The translations under genes were made by a program, and so were the position numbers. A stretch of DNA of 64,000 bases from a bacterium (lineage in GTDB: Bacteria; SZUA-79; Acidulodesulfobacterales; Acidulodesulfobacteraceae): assembly GCA_021784835.1 (NCBI GenBank), contig JAJYHI010000061.1:24806-88805 (forward strand), in the 5' to 3' direction. Below, one piece after another: positions 34,945-43,882 of this stretch. How positions within the stretch are numbered: the first letter of the stretch is position 1; each line of letters begins with the position of its first letter. The notes under the pieces are model-generated. The model searched no databases. It was given only the letters and a program-made list of their open reading frames with translations, and had not been told where the DNA came from.

Positions 34945-36873
34945 CTAATGAAGGGCTTTCGTTTCATTTAATAATCCGCCCTCTTTAATTATTTTAACCT
35001 GCCTTTCGGTTAAATTATATTTAAATTTTAATTCCGCGTTCCCTTTTGTTTTATTTATAAATTTAATCGGCATGCCCGCGTTCAATTCTTTTAAAATATC
35101 GGGAGCGTAAAGTTCGTCTCCCTGGTCTATTTTATCGTAATCGGAGGGGTTTTCGAACGTTAGAGGCAAAATTCCGAAATTAACGAGATTCGCAAAATGA
35201 ATTCTTGCAAAAGATTTTGCTATAACGGCCTTAACGCCAAGATACATAGGGGCAAGTGCGGCATGCTCCCTGCTTGAACCTTGCCCGTAATTTTCTCCGC
35301 CTATTACGAAACCGCCCTTTTCTTTTAACGCTCTTTCCGAAAAAGCGGGGTCGACCGGTTCGAAAACATATTTCGATATGGCGGGTATATTGGAACGCAG
35401 GGGGAGTATTTTAGAACCCGCGGGCATTATATGGTCGGTGGTTATATTGTCTCCTACTTTGAGAAGGACCTTCCCCCCCATGGATTCAGAAAGTTTTTGC
35501 TGTATAGGAAGCGGTTTAATGTTCGGCCCCCTGTAAACCTCGACCTCTTCCGGATTTGTAGAAGGCTTTAGTATCATGGAATCGTCTATATCGAATTTTT
35601 CAGGCATTTTAATTTCAGGAGCTTTCCCGAGAGTTCTTGGGTCGGTTATATAGCCGGTCAATGCCGAAGCGGCCGCGGTTTGAACGGAAACAAGATAAAT
35701 CTTGGCGTCCTTCGTACCGCTTCTTCCTTCGAAATTACGGTTGAACGTCCTTAAGGAAACCGCTCCCGAACGCGGAGCCTGACCCATGCCTATGCAGGGT
35801 CCGCAGGTAGATTCAAGTATGCGCGCTCCGGAGGCTATCAATTCGGCAAGCGCGCCGTTTTTTGCTATCATTTCGTAAACCTGTTTGGAACCGGGAGATA
35901 TCACGAGGCTGACATCCGGATGGACCTTTTTGCCCCTCAATATACCCGCTACGGTCATTAAGTCGGCATATGAAGAATTGGTGCAGCTTCCTATGGCTAC
36001 CTGGTCAACTTTTATGTCTTTCAATTCGCTAAGCTTGGCAACCTGGTCAGGCATGTGGGGTTTGGCGGCAAGTGGCTCCAAAGAGCTTAAATCAATTTCT
36101 ATGACTTCGTCGTAAAACGCGTCCGCGTCGGCTGAAAGCGGGGCATAATCGCCTATCCTTCCTTCGGCTTTTAAAAATTCCATGGTCATATCGTCGCTCG
36201 GAAAAACGGAGGTCGTGGCGCCGAGTTCGGCTCCCATATTGGTAATGACGGCTCTTTCCGGCACGGTCAACGTTTTTACGCCTTCTCCGCCGTATTCGAA
36301 AATTTTCCCTACGCCGCCCTTCACGGTAAGTCTTCTTAAAAGCTCTAAAATAACGTCTTTTGCGGAAACCCAGCCCGGCAGTTTTCCGGAAAGTTTAACC
36401 AAAACGACCTTTGGAGCGGTCATATAAAACGCTCCGCCGCCCATTGCCACCGCAACGTCGAGTCCGCCGGCGCCGATAGCTATCATCCCGACGCCTCCCG
36501 CCGTCGGCGTATGGCTGTCCGAACCCAAAAGAGTCTTTCCGGGAACGCCGAATCTCTCGAGATTAACCTGATGGCATATGCCGTTTCCGGCCTTAGAGTA
36601 AAATATTCCGTATTTTGCGGCGACGGTCTGCAAGAACCTGTGGTCGTCCGCATTTTCAAATCCGGTTTGAAGGGTATTGTGGTCTATGAAGCTGACCGAT
36701 AAATCGGTCTTGACCTTAGGCACGCCGATAGCTTCGAATTGTAGGTAAGCCATCGTTCCGGTCGCGTCCTGCGTGAGGGTTCTGTCGATTTTTATGGCGA
36801 TTTCTTCGCCGGGTTTTAAACTACCGCTTACAAGATGCAAGCTTAAAATTTTGTTCGTTAAACTTTGTCCCAT
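34945..36873 (-). CDS. Aconitate hydratase
   Basis: This 642-residue 4Fe-4S enzyme interconverts citrate and isocitrate. The cluster ligands are Cys297 (GSCTNSSYADL), Cys357 and Cys360 (STCGPCIGMG). Other family motifs are LLGSDSHTPTAGGVGM, RNFEGRSG, and the swivel-domain GENYGQGSSREHAALAP. It is of the compact mitochondrial/deltaproteobacterial type rather than the ~890-residue AcnA/B forms. A strong GGGAGGA ribosome site precedes the ATG. It is the only TCA-cycle gene in the window and heads the acn-nadK-recN transcription unit. Confidence 0.92.
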   Translation of the reverse strand: MGQSLTNKILSLHLVSGSLKPGEEIAIKIDRTLTQDATGTMAYLQFEAIGVPKVKTDLSVSFIDHNTLQTGFENADDHRFLQTVAAKYGIFYSKAGNGICHQVNLERFGVPGKTLLGSDSHTPTAGGVGMIAIGAGGLDVAVAMGGGAFYMTAPKVVLVKLSGKLPGWVSAKDVILELLRRLTVKGGVGKIFEYGGEGVKTLTVPERAVITNMGAELGATTSVFPSDDMTMEFLKAEGRIGDYAPLSADADAFYDEVIEIDLSSLEPLAAKPHMPDQVAKLSELKDIKVDQVAIGSCTNSSYADLMTVAGILRGKKVHPDVSLVISPGSKQVYEMIAKNGALAELIASGARILESTCGPCIGMGQAPRSGAVSLRTFNRNFEGRSGTKDAKIYLVSVQTAAASALTGYITDPRTLGKAPEIKMPEKFDIDDSMILKPSTNPEEVEVYRGPNIKPLPIQQKLSESMGGKVLLKVGDNITTDHIMPAGSKILPLRSNIPAISKYVFEPVDPAFSERALKEKGGFVIGGENYGQGSSREHAALAPMYLGVKAVIAKSFARIHFANLVNFGILPLTFENPSDYDKIDQGDELYAPDILKELNAGMPIKFINKTKGNAELKFKYNLTERQVKIIKEGGLLNETKALH

Positions 36874-37218
36874 AAATTAAATCCTCCCGATTTAATTATT
36901 AATATTAATATTAATGCAAAAACTTATCAATAATTTTTTTATGCAATGAAAATTAAACAGGCGTTTGATTTTTAGATAAACTAACGGCAACAGACGGACT
37001 AAGAGAAAAACCTGCTTCCTGCAGGCTGTTTCGTATTTTTAAAATAAAAAATACGGAATATTTTTTTATTTTAAAACAATTTTTTTAAAAAGTAAACAGG
37101 TTTTTAAACACGGACGCATTTTTGAAACGCGGGTTATTAAATCTCTTTTTTAAACCTCCTTATCGACTAAAGTAAAAGCCTTTTCCCCTTACTTGCCGGC
37201 GTTTGCCGCGTTTATTAA
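36874..37218. other. 345-bp non-coding interval between the polysaccharide genes and acn
   Basis: No plausible protein frame is seen. The acn promoter is not here, since acn reads away from the interval. Two structures are visible: a CCTGC/GCAGG hairpin at 37011-37025 with a T5 run on the minus strand, and an AT-rich 9-bp stem CGTATTTTT (37032-37040) / AAAAATACG (37047-37055). The remaining bases show nothing recognisable. Confidence 0.5.
37006..37025 (-). terminator. Intrinsic terminator downstream of the polysaccharide operon
   Basis: On the minus strand, CCTGC-AGGAA-GCAGG is followed immediately by TTTTTCTC. The stem is only 5 bp but GC-rich, and an AT-rich 9-bp stem lies just upstream of it (37032-37055). 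It lies about 195 bp after the stop codon of the glycosylphosphotransferase gene. Confidence 0.5.
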
Positions 37219-38631
37219 TTACAGCGCTCCTTTGGCAAATATAACCGCCGGCAGCGTTTTTAGGATAATTATGAAATCGAGCTTCAGCGACCAGTTGTCT
37301 ATATATTTCAAGTCTAATTCGACCCTGTCGTCAAAGCCGAGCCTGCTTCGTCCGCTTATTTGCCATAGGCAGGTTATGCCAGGCTTCATTGAAATCCTTC
37401 TCCTCTGTTTTATGCTGTATTTGGAAACCTCGTCCGGCATAGGGGGCCTAGGACCTACGAGACTCATATCGCCTCTGAGCACGTTATAAAACTGAGGGAG
37501 TTCGTCGAGGCTCGTTTTTCTTAAAAATCTTCCAAAGGGCGTTATTCTGGGGTCGTCTTTCAGTTTTATCTCTATTCCGTCTTTGCTGTATTTTTCGATG
37601 AACTCTTTTCTTAACTCGTCGCTTCCTTTATGCATAGTCCTAAATTTATAAAAAGTAAAGAGCCTTCCGTTTTTGCCGACCCTTTTGCTCTTATATAAAA
37701 CGCTTCCCTTAGAATCTATTTTTATTAAAACTGCGATAATAGACGCAGGAATAAAAAAAATAACGATAGCGATAAAAGAACCCGTTATATCTATAAGTCT
37801 TTTGGCAAAAAGCTTTATATCGTCTTCGGGAGAGGTGTAAAACGAAATAACCGGATATTCGCCGACTTTTTCGAACGAAACCTTGGAATATTTAAACGGT
37901 AAAAAATTTGTGGGTATTTTAACGGTTATTCCCTTTTCTTCGAGAAGCAGAATGACGTCTTTTATATCGGCGAACTCTTCGCCCTTAATATCGAATATAA
38001 CTTCGTCCACCGGGTTATTCGATACAAATTCGATAAGGCCGCCTAAATCTTTTTTATCTATTTCGTTAACTAATTTTACGCCGAGGTATCCGCTCGATAC
38101 CACGATATCTTTTATGCCGCTTTTTTTGGAAACGTTTTTTCCGTTGTCGGGCCGCAAGCCTGAAAACTCCCCTTTAACTATTACGATATTCCTGATGGAA
38201 TAACCCCTTCTTTTAAGGTTGGCGGTAAGTTTTCTCCCCGCGTAATCGGCCAGAATAAGCGATAAATATGAATATGCGGCAAAATACCCTATGAAGAGCC
38301 TCGAAACGTATGAAACTTTGAGCATAAAAAGAAAGGCGTAAATCAAGAAAACGGATACGGCCGTTATTTCGAAAAGTTTTAACGAGTCGGATTTTATCCC
38401 TTCGGCGTTAAGGTCCAAATACATTCCGAATAAAAAAAGCAGCAGGTAAAAAAAGAAAGCTATCGGAAGCAACAGCCATAAATAATCGGAAATAGGATAA
38501 AGCCTGTATCCGACAATAAAAGGAGCAGTCAGATTATATGTGATAAAAGCGGTAAAAAAAGCGCCGCAGACGAAAGCCGCCGATAGAACATAAAAATACT
38601 GCGCAAGGATTTTGCTTCTTTGGGATAACAT
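37219..38631 (-). CDS. Exopolysaccharide polyprenyl glycosylphosphotransferase (WbaP/CpsE-like)
   Basis: This 470-residue inner-membrane enzyme is predicted to transfer a sugar-1-phosphate to undecaprenyl phosphate to begin a surface polysaccharide. There are four N-terminal membrane helices (to about residue 150), a Rossmann-like middle region, a fifth hydrophobic stretch (GSFIAIVIFFIPASIIAVLI) and the catalytic bacterial sugar transferase domain. This domain shows VLYKSKRVGKNGRLFTFYKF, RTMHKGSDELR, RKTSLDELPQFYNVLRGDM and SLVGPRPPMPDEV with the catalytic DE pair. The O-antigen ligase-like gene 20 bp upstream fits the same pathway. The sugar specificity cannot be read from sequence. Confidence 0.9.
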   Translation of the reverse strand: MLSQRSKILAQYFYVLSAAFVCGAFFTAFITYNLTAPFIVGYRLYPISDYLWLLLPIAFFFYLLLFLFGMYLDLNAEGIKSDSLKLFEITAVSVFLIYAFLFMLKVSYVSRLFIGYFAAYSYLSLILADYAGRKLTANLKRRGYSIRNIVIVKGEFSGLRPDNGKNVSKKSGIKDIVVSSGYLGVKLVNEIDKKDLGGLIEFVSNNPVDEVIFDIKGEEFADIKDVILLLEEKGITVKIPTNFLPFKYSKVSFEKVGEYPVISFYTSPEDDIKLFAKRLIDITGSFIAIVIFFIPASIIAVLIKIDSKGSVLYKSKRVGKNGRLFTFYKFRTMHKGSDELRKEFIEKYSKDGIEIKLKDDPRITPFGRFLRKTSLDELPQFYNVLRGDMSLVGPRPPMPDEVSKYSIKQRRRISMKPGITCLWQISGRSRLGFDDRVELDLKYIDNWSLKLDFIIILKTLPAVIFAKGAL

Positions 38632-38651
38632 ATCTTAATTTATCGTACTGT

Positions 38652-40043
38652 TTATTGCCGACGATTATTGCTCCGGATTTTTCCCGAATCCGGCAGCGCG
38701 TTAACCGCCGCAAATACCGCAAGAAAAAAAAGCCAGAGGTTGGAAAGCTCGTCGTTGGACATATTGGAAACTCCGGCAAAAGACCCGTAAAAAACTATGC
38801 TGACTCCCATGGTCATTGCGGCGGCTTTTCTTTTAAATTTATCGCCGGAATCCCTAAAAAGTTTATACGGCATCTTTAACGCAAGGAAAAAAAGCCACAT
38901 TAAAGCTATAAAGCCGAATATTCCGGTTTCGGCAAGCGTCTGCATATAGCCGTTCTCCGGCCAGTCGTCGTATAAATCGTAAAGTTTTTTGCCTGTTTTT
39001 GGATTATAATACCATGGGAATCTGACTTCTTTATGCTCGTCGAAATATTTGGAGAATGCGCCCGCTCCGACGCCGGTCAAAGGATATCTTTTAAAAACCG
39101 CCCATGCGGATTCTATTAAAGCTATGTGGCTTTCTATATCGCCGTGATTTTTAAGTTCTAATTTGTAAATCTTTGGATTGAACATCGAAAAAATTCTGCT
39201 TTTAAACGTTTTTGAAATCGAAAAAAAACCGATATTTAAAACTAAAATTAAAATCAAAACCGTAAAAAAAAGTTTTTTGGACTTTAGATACATCAACAAA
39301 AAAACCGCCGCCAAAATTCCGAACCATGCCGACCTTGCCTTTGCAAAAACTATATCTAAAAACCCGGCAAAAAGAATAAATCCGAAAAAAACCGCAAGCG
39401 CCTTGCCCGGAATTTTTTTAAGTATACCGGTTAATTTTTTGCTTTCCTTTTTAAAATCTAATATATAATAAGCGATTATTACGACTAAGCCGTACGATAC
39501 CTGTACCGGGAAACCCGTCCAGTTTCCTATCGGTCCGGTCAGCCTGTTCGGCGAATGAAGGGCGTTTATAAAAAATCCCTGAAAAAAACCGTAAATTATA
39601 GCGGCGCTTATAGAAAAAGTAAACGCGTAAACGATAAAATCTATTCTTTTCTTTGAATTTAAAAAACCCGCCGCCGCAAAAAAGAAAAGCGTGAAATAGG
39701 CTATCTCTCCGCCTTCGTTTAAGCTGTCCTTAAAGCTGTATGTCCAGATAAACGAAGACAGGACTATTGCGGCATAAATTAGAAGCGGCGCATTAAAACC
39801 GGTTTTAGTAATAGATTTATCGCGTCCGGCAATTTTATAGGCAATAAAAAATATTATTGCCGCAACCATGCCGAAAATAGCCAATCCGTCGTTAATAGGT
39901 ATAAAAACCGCAAATAAAAAAAGCCCTGAAAGCCCTCCTTTTTCAAAAAAACCGCCGAACTCCGTTCTTTTTATCGCAAGTATAATTAAAATTGCTGCGG
40001 CAGATATCAAGGATGCAATTTTGACCGAAAGCCAAAGGTTCAA
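38652..40043 (-). CDS. O-antigen ligase / Wzy-type polymerase family membrane protein
   Basis: This 463-residue protein has about ten to twelve hydrophobic helices and a large periplasmic loop around residues 285-355. The loop contains the family core ALIESAWAVFKRYPLTGVGAGAF, then HNxY-like PENGYMQTLAETGIFGFIALM, which is typical of the Wzy_C (PF04932) family. Members either ligate O-antigen to lipid A core or polymerise repeat units; the two cannot be separated here. It is located 16 bp after glgA and directly before the WbaP-like gene. Confidence 0.85.
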   Translation of the reverse strand: MNLWLSVKIASLISAAAILIILAIKRTEFGGFFEKGGLSGLFLFAVFIPINDGLAIFGMVAAIIFFIAYKIAGRDKSITKTGFNAPLLIYAAIVLSSFIWTYSFKDSLNEGGEIAYFTLFFFAAAGFLNSKKRIDFIVYAFTFSISAAIIYGFFQGFFINALHSPNRLTGPIGNWTGFPVQVSYGLVVIIAYYILDFKKESKKLTGILKKIPGKALAVFFGFILFAGFLDIVFAKARSAWFGILAAVFLLMYLKSKKLFFTVLILILVLNIGFFSISKTFKSRIFSMFNPKIYKLELKNHGDIESHIALIESAWAVFKRYPLTGVGAGAFSKYFDEHKEVRFPWYYNPKTGKKLYDLYDDWPENGYMQTLAETGIFGFIALMWLFFLALKMPYKLFRDSGDKFKRKAAAMTMGVSIVFYGSFAGVSNMSNDELSNLWLFFLAVFAAVNALPDSGKIRSNNRRQ

Positions 40044-40059
40044 TGCCTGCTCCTTCTGT

Positions 40060-41652
40060 TTAATTCTTTTTGAGAACGTCGTAATAAAGATTTTCGTAAA
40101 CTTTTGCCGAATCGTCCCAGCCGAAATGTTTATTAGCGGAGTTTATTACGATATTCCGCCATTTTTCTCCTTCGTTTATATAAATATTATACAATTCGTT
40201 AAGCCCCCACGAAACGGCGTTGGCGTCTATATGTTTTATCAAAACGCCCGAAGGTTCTTTGGCATGCCTGTCCGTTATATCCGAAACGGTATCGTGCAGT
40301 CCTCCCGTATCGCCCGCTAAAATAACGCAGCCGTATCTCATGGCTATCATCTGCGACAATCCGCACGGTTCAAACTTGGAAGGCATCGCGAAGATATCCG
40401 CCGCCGCATATATCTTATGGGACAAAGCCTCGTCGTATCTGCCTGTTTGAGCATAAATCCTATCCCTGTATAATTCCGCCAGATATGCCGCTTTTTTTTC
40501 TATATAGTCTTTCCCGCTTCCCAGAATAACGACCTGAAACGGAAAATCGTTCCATTTAAAAAGGGAATCCAGAAATTCGTCTATGCCTTTTTCTTCCGTC
40601 AGCCTGCTTACTATGCCCACCAGCGGAAAGGGCCTTCCATTTTTGTCCTTCTTGGGAGGAAGCGAAATTTCCGAAAAAAGGGCTTTTTTATTTGCCAGCT
40701 TAAAATCCTTCCAATCCTCGTAATCTTTAAGCCTATATCTTTCTTCTTTTAAGTTTAGATTGCGGCTTATAAATTTATCCGCTTTCGGATTCCAGTAATC
40801 CAAATCTATTCCGTTAAGTATTCCCTTGAGCCTTCCTTCGTTCCGAAGGTTTTTCAATTCGCCGTCGAGTCCGAAACCGAAACCGGGGGTAGTAATTTCA
40901 TTCGCGTACGCCGGACTTACCGTAGTAACGGCATCGGAGAGCTTAATTCCGCCTTTGAGGCTGTTCAGCGTCCCAAAATGTTCATACGCGGACGAAGAAT
41001 TATATTTAAAATCTATGCCGATATCGTAAAAATCGTCTATGCCGTAAACTCCTTGATATCCAAGGTTATGGACGGTAAAAACGACGGCGGGTCTCAGCCC
41101 TTTTGCATTTATATGCCGGCTTAGCTTTGCCTTCAATACGCCTTCCGTTTCGATTTGAACTTTTTTATTGCCGAACGTCTGCCTTATAACCGCGGGAACG
41201 AGTCCGCCCGACCAGTCGTGGGTATGGACGACGAGAGGAATTCCTAAAATCTTCATCGCGTAAGCCGCCCCGTGGGCAAGCATCGCGTATCTCCAGAGAT
41301 TGTCCTTGTAGCCGCAGGCGCCGCTGTGGGGACCGTAAACGTCTTCGCGGTTAAAAAAATGGTTCTGCTCTATGAGCACGATGGGTATTTCTCCCTCCGC
41401 AAAACCCGTTTTAATCCCGAATTCAAAAGGAATTTCTCCGAAATTTACTTTTCCCGCAGGATAAGCCTCTTTTATGGTTATAAGATTTTTTGGAATTATA
41501 TTTTTATAGTAAGGAATAACTACCCTGACGTTTATGCCGGCTTTCAGCAAAACCTTCGGCAGGCTGCCCATTACGTCGCCTAGCCCCCCCGCCTTAACCA
41601 AAGGAGCCATTTCCGCCCCTACAAACCATATATCGCCGTTGAACTCTCCCAT
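40060..41652 (-). CDS. glgA: Glycogen synthase (GT5)
   Basis: GlgA extends alpha-1,4-glucan from a nucleotide-glucose donor. The 530-residue GT-B protein has the N-terminal nucleotide-sugar motif MAPLVKAGGLGDVMGSLPKVL, VVHTHDWSGGLVPAVI, VFTVHNLGYQGVY, and INGIDLDYWNP-like GILNGIDLDYWNPKAD. The C-terminal motif SKFEPCGLSQMIAMRYG has the catalytic Glu. The donor (ADP- or UDP-glucose) is not determined by the sequence I can read. It is downstream of three GH57 genes in a glycogen cluster; glgC and glgP are absent. Confidence 0.93.
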   Translation of the reverse strand: MGEFNGDIWFVGAEMAPLVKAGGLGDVMGSLPKVLLKAGINVRVVIPYYKNIIPKNLITIKEAYPAGKVNFGEIPFEFGIKTGFAEGEIPIVLIEQNHFFNREDVYGPHSGACGYKDNLWRYAMLAHGAAYAMKILGIPLVVHTHDWSGGLVPAVIRQTFGNKKVQIETEGVLKAKLSRHINAKGLRPAVVFTVHNLGYQGVYGIDDFYDIGIDFKYNSSSAYEHFGTLNSLKGGIKLSDAVTTVSPAYANEITTPGFGFGLDGELKNLRNEGRLKGILNGIDLDYWNPKADKFISRNLNLKEERYRLKDYEDWKDFKLANKKALFSEISLPPKKDKNGRPFPLVGIVSRLTEEKGIDEFLDSLFKWNDFPFQVVILGSGKDYIEKKAAYLAELYRDRIYAQTGRYDEALSHKIYAAADIFAMPSKFEPCGLSQMIAMRYGCVILAGDTGGLHDTVSDITDRHAKEPSGVLIKHIDANAVSWGLNELYNIYINEGEKWRNIVINSANKHFGWDDSAKVYENLYYDVLKKN

Positions 41653-41743
41653 TTTTAGACCCGCTTTTCCCGAATTTACGTTTTTATTTTTTTTAAGTTA
41701 CGTTTGAGCCGCATTGACTTTCCCGCCCTAATGCTATTTTTTG

Positions 41744-43876
41744 TTAAACGGATATTTTTTCTATGTCTAATATTATTATACTACTAAAACCGCCTTCCGG
41801 CGTTAAATTGAAATTATATTTAAGTTCTACTCCCTGAAAAATCCTTTCGTATCCGCTTTCCGAAAGAGAAATAGTAGTTATGGGCTTAATAAGCATGCCG
41901 TATTTTTTTAAATAATCGCATTCCGTGCGTTCCTTTAAAATAACTTTGCCGCCCCAGAACGAATCAGTTAAATATATAAAATTATCGGCGCCGGCGCAGA
42001 ACTCTTTTTCTATATAACTGTTTAGCCCTTTTACGTCTCCGCCTATATCGATATTCGAAGCCGGTCCGTCTCCCGCGGGAAATGCAAATCTAAAAATAAT
42101 ATTTAAGTTTCCGCACGCTTGCGGCTTATAATTTACGGAAAATTCTAAAGCTTCGCCTATTTTTATCTTTAAGTCCGCAAGCGCTTCGACGCCGTTAAAA
42201 GCCGCAGGTTCAGAATCTTCTTTCAAAAAACCGGAAGTTTCGAGGAAAACGGACTTTTTATCCGGGTCTTCTTTTACAACCTCGTTTTTAAAAGAAATCC
42301 GCTTTTCGTTAAATAAAATTTCAAATGCCGGAAGCAAATCCGGATATATTTTTAAATCCTTTTCGGATAAATCCGAAGGGTATTTTACGTCCCTGTGTAT
42401 AGTTTCGGGAGGGATTTCCGCGTTATTTCCGCCGTCTTTTGGGCGCGGATTTCCGTTATCCGTATTTCCGTTATCCGCGGTTACTTTAAAGGCGTTTTCC
42501 TTAAGTTTAAGGATATCGTACTCGCTATGAAGGCAGAACACGTCTCCTAACGAATGGAATAAATCTTTTCCGGCATAATCTAACGCTATAAAAGAACCCG
42601 CCGAAGGTTTATATACGGCAAGCCAGCAATTGCCGTAAAAAAAAATCTCTTTTTCCCCGTCCATGTCAAAATCGTAATAATCTTTTTCCGAGCCTTTCCC
42701 CAGCCCATCCATGTATAAGCGGTACGCCGTTATAAATGCTTTATGCACCGCCCTCCTGAGATGCGGAAGGTAAATTCCTCCGAAAACGCCGTGCCAGTAT
42801 GCGTCGTTAGCCTGCGATTTCAAAAGTTCGTTTAACGCTTCTTCGGGATATCCGCCGTTTGCTTTTGCCGCGCAATTCATTTTATAGCTTAAATTAACCA
42901 TTCTTTTATGAAGCAGGTTTGCCTCCGGATAACGGGTTAAAAAGTTATGCCATATGCCTCCGCTCAGCGGCGCATTAGAATTTCTTGCTTTTATCGATTC
43001 ATAGCTGCGTCTTTTTTCCGGCGGAAGAGTCCATTCGCCCATTTCCCTGTAGCTTGAAATTGGCAGATAAACGGGGATTCTTACGCTCTCTGTCTTTAAA
43101 ATATCGGAAGGAAGAATAAAATTTATACGGGAAAAACCGGCGGCGGAATTCGCCAGATTAATAAAATCTTCTAACCAGCCTTTTTTTCCGTCTCTGCCGT
43201 AAACCCATTCGTAAGTATCCGGCCATCCACCCATCTTTTCGCCGTCGTCGAACATCACGGAAATATTGGAATGCCTCCCGTTAAAATATAATATTTCATT
43301 TAAAGATTCGCCGGGTTCGGCAAACGGGAGCTTGTATCTCAGCCTTTCGTGTATGGGAAAAACGTCTAAATATTCGCCGTTATATTCCGTCCTGAATATA
43401 TTATCGACGGTGTTTTCCGATACTCCAGCCTGAAAAAACTGAAAGTCGTCCAGAAAAGCAAAATTTAAACCTGCCTCTTTTAAATCCTTTATTATGTCGG
43501 GCTGCCATATGCGTTCGGTAATCCATGCCCCTCCGGGATATTTTCCGAAAAACCTTTTTAAAGTTTTATTCATCATTTCGAGCTGGGTTATCCTGTCTTT
43601 TTGAGGTATCATGGCAAGTATCGGCTCGTAATAACCGCCGCCTATAAGCTCTATCTCTCCGCTTTCGACGCCGTCCGCAATTAACCTTATAAATTCCGGG
43701 TCGTTTTTTCCCCACCATTCGAAAAGCGCTCCGGAGGCATGAAAGCAAAATTTTACGTGAAACTTCGTAAGAACTTTTATAAGCGGGGAATAAGATTTTT
43801 CGTGAAGGCTTTTGAAAACGGAATCAAAATTTCCTATAGGTTGATGACAGTGGAAACCTAAAATAAAATTAGCCAT
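41744..43876 (-). CDS. GH57 4-alpha-glucanotransferase / alpha-amylase with GH57 C-terminal domains
   Basis: This 710-residue enzyme resembles the Thermococcus 4-alpha-glucanotransferase. The N-terminal (beta/alpha)7 barrel starts ILGFHCHQPIGNF; the nucleophile is Glu121 in AWITERIWQP and the acid/base is Asp210 or Asp211 in VMFDDGEKMGGWP. Helical and beta-sandwich domains follow (DUF1925/DUF1926-like), including TLPPEKRRSYES and WHNFLTRYPEANLLHKRM. It probably shuffles maltodextrin chains for glycogen building or breakdown. There is a Gly/Asn-rich linker around residue 465-485. No signal peptide is present, so it is cytoplasmic. It lies 6 bp after the second GH57 gene. Confidence 0.9.
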   Translation of the reverse strand: MANFILGFHCHQPIGNFDSVFKSLHEKSYSPLIKVLTKFHVKFCFHASGALFEWWGKNDPEFIRLIADGVESGEIELIGGGYYEPILAMIPQKDRITQLEMMNKTLKRFFGKYPGGAWITERIWQPDIIKDLKEAGLNFAFLDDFQFFQAGVSENTVDNIFRTEYNGEYLDVFPIHERLRYKLPFAEPGESLNEILYFNGRHSNISVMFDDGEKMGGWPDTYEWVYGRDGKKGWLEDFINLANSAAGFSRINFILPSDILKTESVRIPVYLPISSYREMGEWTLPPEKRRSYESIKARNSNAPLSGGIWHNFLTRYPEANLLHKRMVNLSYKMNCAAKANGGYPEEALNELLKSQANDAYWHGVFGGIYLPHLRRAVHKAFITAYRLYMDGLGKGSEKDYYDFDMDGEKEIFFYGNCWLAVYKPSAGSFIALDYAGKDLFHSLGDVFCLHSEYDILKLKENAFKVTADNGNTDNGNPRPKDGGNNAEIPPETIHRDVKYPSDLSEKDLKIYPDLLPAFEILFNEKRISFKNEVVKEDPDKKSVFLETSGFLKEDSEPAAFNGVEALADLKIKIGEALEFSVNYKPQACGNLNIIFRFAFPAGDGPASNIDIGGDVKGLNSYIEKEFCAGADNFIYLTDSFWGGKVILKERTECDYLKKYGMLIKPITTISLSESGYERIFQGVELKYNFNLTPEGGFSSIIILDIEKISV

Positions 43877-43882
43877 AATTTG